Positions 57,506 to 64,000 of a DNA stretch of 64,000 nt are shown here, piece after piece. The translations under genes and the position numbers were made by a program. Source of the stretch: Parapristionchus giblindavisi. Lineage: Eukaryota; Nematoda; Chromadorea; Rhabditida; Diplogasteridae. The notes beneath the pieces are model-generated. The model worked only from the letters and a program-made list of their open reading frames with translations, ran no database searches and was not told the origin of the DNA. The stretch covers positions 321,501-385,500 of the forward strand of contig CALSFV010000004.1 in the NCBI GenBank assembly GCA_943737045.1, written 5' to 3'. Each line of letters starts with the position of its first letter. The stretch's first letter is position 1.

Positions 57506-58784
57506 CAGTTTGGTTATGATAATAGACTTTGGAGAGTGCATAACAGTTATGTCCAATTCTTTATCTATTACTCTGTTACTATCTATTATTACTATCTCTC
57601 TCTCTCATTGATATGGGCATCTTCGGGGAATCTTTCACCATTTCATATACATACGATGGAATAAATAACAATCAAAAATACAAACATGTTTACAGTGAAG
57701 TCTGTTTTCTTTGAATAAATCTATAAAAAAGGAGTTCAAAAAAAAATGCCACAATGGTGAGGAATGACCATGCTTGGATGATAATAATAATGGCTTCGAT
57801 CGGAAGCGAATTGTAGCTGTAGGCCGACAGATATTAGATAACTTCTCGATCTCTATTGGTGTATTTTCTCCACCAATATGATTCTATCTGAAAGAAGAAA
57901 CGCAGGTTCAATAATGCACTTTGGTTTGTTAGAATTTTGCTAACTTTAGGTTTAAAATTAGAATAAAGCACATTTGAAAGAAGTAATTATGCTTAACGTG
58001 GCATCCCGAGCTAATTTTATACTATCAGCTCTGGCCACACTCTCTTGCTTGCTTTGGGTAGGAAAGAGTGTGGTGAGAGCTGTGAGTAAAATTTGCTCGG
58101 GTGTGACTTTAAATGAAGTAAAGCCCATCAATGAATCGATCACATTTACAAAATATAAGTGCGTTTCGCACTTTGTCACCACAATAGGGAAGAGAAAATT
58201 GAAAAACGATATTCCAAGTCTTTGCATAACATCAAACCTTTTCCACTCCTGCCAATTTTAAAATGGCTTGATAAAAAAACTTGCGTCTTTTGCCTTTCAG
58301 CATCTCTCGGTTGTGATAAAAAACCTGAAAATATTTTTTGATTCGATCTGTTTACATATATTCAATGTAAAGAATGAAAAGCTGATCCCAAAAATCACTT
58401 GGTCGGGTGAGAACCGATGAATGAAAATTGGTTGGATGAGAACTATTTGCATGCGAGAGACAAGCGCTAATGAATAGACAAGGTATGCAAATAGTTATTG
58501 GAGTGTAGGTTCTCATTGAACAGTTTTTATCCGACATACTCCGGTATTTCAAAACTAGTAGTTTACTTATCATCCCCACATGAAGTAGACTTACAAGTCT
58601 ATTCCTAATTAGACGTAAGTTTACTGCAAGTATATAACTGTAGTAAATTTCGTCAAATGTTCTTTCACTTGTAGTAAACGTGCAGTAAACTTCTAGTCAG
58701 TGACGTAACGTAATTTTTTTCTTCTCTAATTTATTTTTCAATACATTATATTACGTACCGCCGCGATGGGTATTCCGTAGCCCG

Positions 58785-60255
58785 CTTTTCTTATCATGCA
58801 TCTCGCCTAAGAATTGACCGAAATCAACAGATTTACTACACACTTTTGAGTTGACCCCCACTTTTCTCCACTGTTTTCGATAGGCATGTGGTAGGACATC
58901 ACTAATCCAGAGTAGTAAGGATGGTAGATCACGCACCTCTCCAGGAGCTCACGTCAAAGTTCGTCGTTGAGGCTCTTTCCGATGCGATTTTCTCGGTTCA
59001 CAGTGGAGCTATGAAAAAGTTTCCAACAGATGAAATGTGTATTTTCTCGAGTACTTTCAGATAAAAATGTGAAAATTCAACTTTTTAGTTTTTCGCTCCC
59101 TAAGAAATTGATCGCGTTCCGTAGTCCCGGGAAAGATTTTTTTATAGTCTCAATCGATAGAGCTCGTTCACAGCTTTCATTTAAGCTCTTGGGAGACGAT
59201 TTTCATGGGGATTTGACTGAATTACGTCCAAAAAACTGCATTTGAATGCTGGTAGATCACTAATAGTCGCTTTGATCTACTCGCTATTGTCGGCACCTTG
59301 ACAGGATTGTCCTGTAACATACGGGAGAATGGGCTGAGGATCATTTTGATGTCGAGTCGCTCTCTCATGTTCGTTTTGCACTCGCTGCAGCCAAACCAGC
59401 GAAAGGAGTCCCTTCTGATAATTTCTGGTATTGATTGACCGATGAATACTGAAGATATATTCAAGTTATCGCTATCTGGCTCTCTGGCCAAGTGATCTAT
59501 ATTTCTCGAAGAATTCCAGAGCGCGGTTTCGTTGGACTAAACCTATCCCATTCGAAGCAGCCATCTCGGATGCTCATTTACTGGTCCGAACTGGAACATT
59601 CTCTCATATCTTCAGCATTCATCGATCAATCAATACCAGGAACCATCAGAAGGGACTAATTTCGCTGGTTTGGCTGCAGCGAGAACAAAACGAGCTTGGG
59701 TGAGTGACTCGATGTCAAAATGATCCTCAGCCCATTCTCCCGTATGTTACAGGACAATCCTGTCAAGGTGCCGGCAATTTCGAGTAGATCAAAGCGACTA
59801 TTAGTGATCTACCAACATTCAAATGCAGTTTTTTGGATGTAATTCAGCCAAATCCCCATGAAAATCGTCTCCCAAGAGCTTAAATGAAAGCTGTGAACGA
59901 GCTCTATCGATTGAGACTATGAAAAATCTTTCCCGGGACTATGGAACGCGATCAATTTCTTAGGGAGCGAAAAATTAAAAAGTTGAAATTTCACATTTTT
60001 ATCTGAAAGTACTCGAGAAAATACACATTTCATCTGTTGGAAACTTTTTCATAGCTCTACTGTGGACCGAGAAAATCGCATCGGAAAGAGTCTCAACGAC
60101 GAACTTTGACGTGAGCTCCTGGAGAGGTGCGTGATCTACCATCCTTACTACTCTGGATTAGTGATGTCCGACCCAATGCCTATCGAAAACAGTGGAGAAA
60201 AGTGGGGGTCAACTCAAAAGTGTGTAGTAGAATCGGTCAATTTTTAGGCGAGATG
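58785..60255. mobile_element. 1.5-kb foldback repeat
   Basis: Long arms include CAGTGGAGCTATGAAAAAGT against its near inverse, GGTAGATCACGCACCTCTCC and GAGGATCATTTTGA, meeting near 59530. The arms differ at scattered bases, so the palindrome is not brand new. No coding region recognised. Confidence 0.65.
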
Positions 60256-60973
60256 CGTGTTATAAGACTATTAGGCGGGAAGGACCGATAATCACTCAGA
60301 TCTATCCTATAAATGTAGAGGATAATCTCCAGATGGATTTGATATTTACAACGGGTTCTCGATGGACTTTCGCATTCGGTTAATAGAAAAAAGTGCTAGA
60401 AATGAAGCATGAACGACAAAGCCTATGGCACGGACAGCGAGAAAAGATGCCCTTATCGGAGAGATTGCCGGTATGCTTTTACAAGATAAAATAGCAAGCT
60501 TAAATGTGAACCTACCGTCTTAGACGGCACAGTTCCTGCTTGTTTGACTCTCTCGCTTCTCCAGATAGGGTTAAATAGTAGTTGTCGTACCAGTAAACCC
60601 GATCCTGCGTGCAGAACTGGAAAATATAAATAATTTATCTGCGCCCGAGGCGCAACGAGACATGATACATTTAGGTATTGATTTATCTAAGAACACGGTG
60701 CACAACGAGAAGTGTTGCATCGAAGGGAAATATTGATTTTACTCACGTTTTACACGCACATTATACGCCAGAAAAGTTGCTCATGTGTTCGTGTATTTAC
60801 ATTTTTCAAAGTGGAAAAAAACTGGAAAAGTAATATCATACTGTTTGAAATGCCCGGGCGAGATCCGTTTGTACGATCAGTTGAGGATCAGTGTATCGAT
60901 TTAGCACCGGCCTCCCAAAGAATTCGACCATCTGTAATATCCATTATTAATTCAAAAATATTAAAAGCTTACA

Positions 60974-61323
60974 AGGGAAGCACAACAGGAAACAGAAACA
61001 ATTCCGAAAGCGACCTAAAAGGGTGGCTAGGGTTGAGGGGGAGAAAATAGTTTCAAAAATTGCTTAGCTGATCCACCAATCCATATTTTCAATTGATACA
61101 CTTTATCATGAGCGGTTTATTTTAGCATAAAATTTTTACTACTATGTTGAGGAACGCGTAGGGCATTTTAGCTGCGAACGTGTAATATATCGATTGAAAA
61201 TATCGAATGGTTGATCAGCTAAGCAACTTTTGAAACCATTTTTGGACCTTCCCCTCTCAACCCTTGCAAACCATATAGGTCGCTTTCGGATTTTTTTCCG
61301 TTTCCTGTTGTGCTTCCCTTGTT
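60974..61323. mobile_element. 350-bp foldback repeat
   Basis: AAGGGAAGCACAACAGGAAAC is inverted at GTTTCCTGTTGTGCTTCCCTT, with further arm matches around ATTGATAC/TATCGAT and GCTGATC. No coding region. Confidence 0.65.
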
Positions 61324-61420
61324 AATGCCTCATCCCATGCTTTTTTTGAAACTGTCACTGCATATGTCTATGAGAGAGCATGGTCAGTGCGGAGAGTCGG
61401 ATTAGCTTGGGTATTACTTA

Positions 61421-61862
61421 CTAGGGAATGGTTTCTTTGATGGTTGAAATTACAGGGAGTGACCTACATAGGAATATTCAGCATGGTCGACTTAGTAAGA
61501 ATCAACTTTTGAAAGTTGCCATTGATCGATTTTTTAACGAAACCCGTCGCATTTCCGCCTCACGAAAGACAGCCAAAAAAAGATTTTTGGACTTGATTTC
61601 CACTGAAAGAGCATTTTTTTGCTTGAATTACAATGCAGACATGAAATGCTGCCGGGGGAATCGAACTCGTGTTCAAAAAGTGAAAAAAAGAAAAAAATCA
61701 ACTTTTTAGCTGTCTTTCGTGCGGCGGATATGCGACGAGTTTCGTTTAAAAAATCGATCAATGGCAACTTTTAAAAGTTGATTCTTACTAAGTCGACCAT
61801 GCTGAATATTGCTATGTAGGTCACTCCCCGTAATTTCAACCATCAAAGAAACCATTCCCTAG
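61421..61862. mobile_element. PIF/Harbinger-like MITE, copy 2
   Basis: Same ends (CTAGGGAATGGTTTCT) as 35406-35849, flanked by TTA (61418-61420 and 61863-61865). Size 442 bp against 444 bp for the other copy. It lies beside the minus-strand membrane protein gene. Confidence 0.72.
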
Positions 61863-61977
61863 TTAATGAGTGTCCTATGCTATGTAATTTGAAGCTCGCT
61901 TTGCTATCGAACCGTGAAGTTGCAAATTATGTTTCGATGTACCCATTTGTGCTTGCTTTTGCCTATTTGATACCTAC

Positions 61978-63923
61978 TTCTTCATCTTTCGGTGAGTCAT
62001 CAGAAGGTGCCAGCATACTCCACAGTCCTTTTCGAAGATCTTCAACCATTCTGCTCATCGTCCTGTAAAAGAATATCTCAATTTAGCTACCCACTCTCTC
62101 AATTCTTGATCGCTTCCTTTGAGTGCGAGAATTGCGTAGAAACTACAGTGAAATTAGCATTGGGTTCCATCAATTAAATATCGGTACTCAATTCGACAAA
62201 GGAAGTGTCCCAAGAAAACAGAGCAATGACTTACTTCGGTTTAGCTGCTGAAGCCACTGCCATGTATCCTGCAAATCCGGCGTTGTAGGCGGTTAGAATA
62301 ATCAAAATACTGAAAATTATGCTACTTTATTTAATTGGTACAATTAATTTTTTTTTCTAGATTTATGCTCCAGTGTCCCAACGTTAACGGTACTCCCTCT
62401 ACTTTTTGGGATTGTGAACGTGTACTATTTATTTTTTACATAAGTGAGATTCCTTTACATAAGTGAGATTCCATCGTTGCTACCATCTAAAGTGTCATGT
62501 TGTATGTATGCTGATGACATAAAGTTGTACAGTATAGAGGATCCATCTGCCCTACAAACTGCACTAAATGTCTTATTCGACTGGTCTCGTTTATGGGGTC
62601 TGTCCATGTCGACCACAAAAACAGTAGTAATGCATGTTGGTCCAAACCATCCCAATGTATCTTTCACTCTTGGACCATCCAACTTACCGCTTGTTTCCAC
62701 AATAAAAGACTTAGGAGTAACCTATGACAACAAACTTAAATTTGATGAACATATTACTAACATTGCCACTAAGGCAAAATCGCGGTGCGCCTTCATACTT
62801 CGATCTTTTATATCTAAAAACCCTACAGTATATGCACGACTGTTTACAATATATGTGCGACCCATTTTAGAGTTTTGCTCCGAGTTATGGAATCCCCAGT
62901 TAATCATGCACGTATCTAAGATCGAGTCCGTCCTTCGAAATTATTCCAGACACGTGTTTCGGAAGTGCCACTTACCGTACGCTGACTACAGCAACCGTCT
63001 ACTCAAGCTCAACCTCCCCTCATTAGAATGTAGACGAAACCAAAACGACATTATCATGACATATAAGATTATCCACAATTTTGTAGACTTAGACCCTCGC
63101 TCATTGTTTCTCTTTTCAAATACAATTACTCGTACTCGTGGCCACAATATGAAACTAAGAACCTATCGATCATCTTCTTCCCAATATCTTTCATTTATTA
63201 GTAATCGAATTGTACCAGTATGGAACTCTTTTGAAAATCATATAGTAACTATACCATACCCTATCACTTTTTGTTGTTTCGTTAGAAAGCTCCCGCTGTG
63301 ATCAAGTAATTGCAGTGGATACACCATTTCTTCATATTTTATTTTAACGTTTTCATCTTTCTAATTGTTTGTCAGGTTAGCAATCTCTCTGTAAGAAATG
63401 ATAAAATATTATTATTATTATTATTATTATTATTTATTTGTTTGTTTATCCATCAGATAAGCATAAATAATGAAAAATAAAAGCAATATATGAGTATTGT
63501 TAAAAATTAATGAGTAAAACACATAAATGTAACCTGAGACAGTATAGTGCACATGTTGATCGATTCGAAAATTTCATCCCACAGTTGTTGAGAAGATATT
63601 GCTTCGGACTGCAACATTAAAAATCTTTAGAATAACAATAAAATGTGATAATTCAATAGTATTTTGAAACAAGCTACACGTTTAGAGAGCAGGATGTGTT
63701 GAGTATCAGAATTTCAAATTATCTTTTGATATTTTCATTCAATGAAGGATTACCTCGTCTTCCTTCCATAGATCATCTTCATTCTCGAATAGACTACAAT
63801 ATTCTCCACTACAAACGTGACCATCAAAGAGATCGCCAGAAGAATAATCATGTCCCATCGGAAGACGAGGAAACTCTCGATCGATCCATACACAACGGAA
63901 TCAGCACGTTCGTAGAAATATTC
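61978..63923 (-). CDS. Membrane protein gene, partial (four exons seen)
   Basis: Minus-strand exons 63754-63923, 63534-63608, 62235-62309, 61978-62062 have canonical splice sites and consistent phases (170, 75, 75, 85 nt). The first holds FRWDMIILLAISLMVTFVVE, a membrane span, followed by a basic stretch (YSRMKMIYGRKTR). The third holds ILIILTAYNAGFAGYMAVAS, a second span; the fourth is polar (SRMVEDLRKGLW). I do not recognise the family; a multi-pass receptor or transporter is possible. It continues off the right edge and may have more exons to the left. The 1.2-kb intron between exons two and three holds a LINE in the opposite orientation. Confidence 0.58.
62434..63301 (+). pseudogene. 5'-truncated CR1/Jockey-like LINE reverse transcriptase
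   Basis: It begins at the catalytic region (CMYADDIKLYSIEDPSALQT) and runs through ILEFCSELWNPQL to the C-terminus, related to the LINE ORF2 at 14862. The 3' end is followed by an ATT microsatellite (about 63409-63440). A 17-18-bp stretch, TTTACATAAGTGAGATTCC, is duplicated at the 5' border (62435-62475). Inactive through truncation. Confidence 0.75.
63409..63440 (+). repeat. ATT microsatellite tail of the LINE
   Basis: About ten ATT units follow the 3' end of the LINE at 62434-63301. Short microsatellite tails mark the 3' ends of CR1-type elements, and all three larger LINE copies in this window have one. Confidence 0.7.
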
Positions 63924-64000
63924 CTGAAGTAGGAAGCAACTGGTATTGTAACAAAAAACGAATAAAACTATGTATATGCACGGATTTAGCCCTGCCCGAG

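Overview
The window looks like nematode nuclear DNA. It is AT-rich, with small multi-exon genes, nematode-style splice sites (TTTTCAG acceptors), short secreted cysteine-rich proteins and a very high load of DNA transposons, including one whose ends closely resemble the C. elegans Tc1 terminus. No species can be named from sequence alone. Exon models were built by hand from splice consensus, reading frame and comparison among paralogs; no search was run.

The core (about 13.9-55.5 kb) is a tandem cluster of eight related genes for secreted proteins: signal-peptide exon (42-51 nt), a PAN/Apple-like cysteine domain split over two exons (first part 114 nt in six genes, 117 nt in one), a Ser/Thr linker, and a C-terminal cysteine module with conserved QCDGQW and CLIT motifs in exons of about 134-140 and 126-132 nt. 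Genes A, B, E, C and D are on the + strand; G, H and F are on the - strand. A, B, C, E and F carry a Ser/Thr linker; D, G and H have almost none. B has a premature stop, D has lost its signal exon, and F is rearranged around a LINE.

Flanking genes are an 11-exon secreted Thr-linker protein (3.99-8.10 kb, +), a 163-aa secreted cysteine-containing protein (10.69-11.86 kb, -) and part of a membrane protein gene (61.98-63.92 kb, -) running off the right edge.

Mobile elements fill most of the rest and are deeply nested. Intron 2 of gene A holds an 8.8-kb long-TIR element with a 9-bp target duplication. Inside it is a CR1/Jockey-like LINE, inside that a 3.35-kb TTAA-type (piggyBac-like) foldback element, and inside that a further TTAA element. 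Exon 2 of gene H is cut at a TTAA by about 8.15 kb made of four or five nested elements. A Penelope-like GIY-YIG endonuclease fragment followed by a hammerhead-ribozyme-like sequence lies at 55.6-56.25 kb. Mirror arms and paralogous introns often preserve the empty site, so element borders and target duplications can be read directly.

Stretches where nothing genic is seen: 1-500, 3416-3990, 8160-10680, 12000-13840, 27530-30000, 31560-32780, 37975-38700, 43080-45120 and 56580-61420, apart from the repeats listed.
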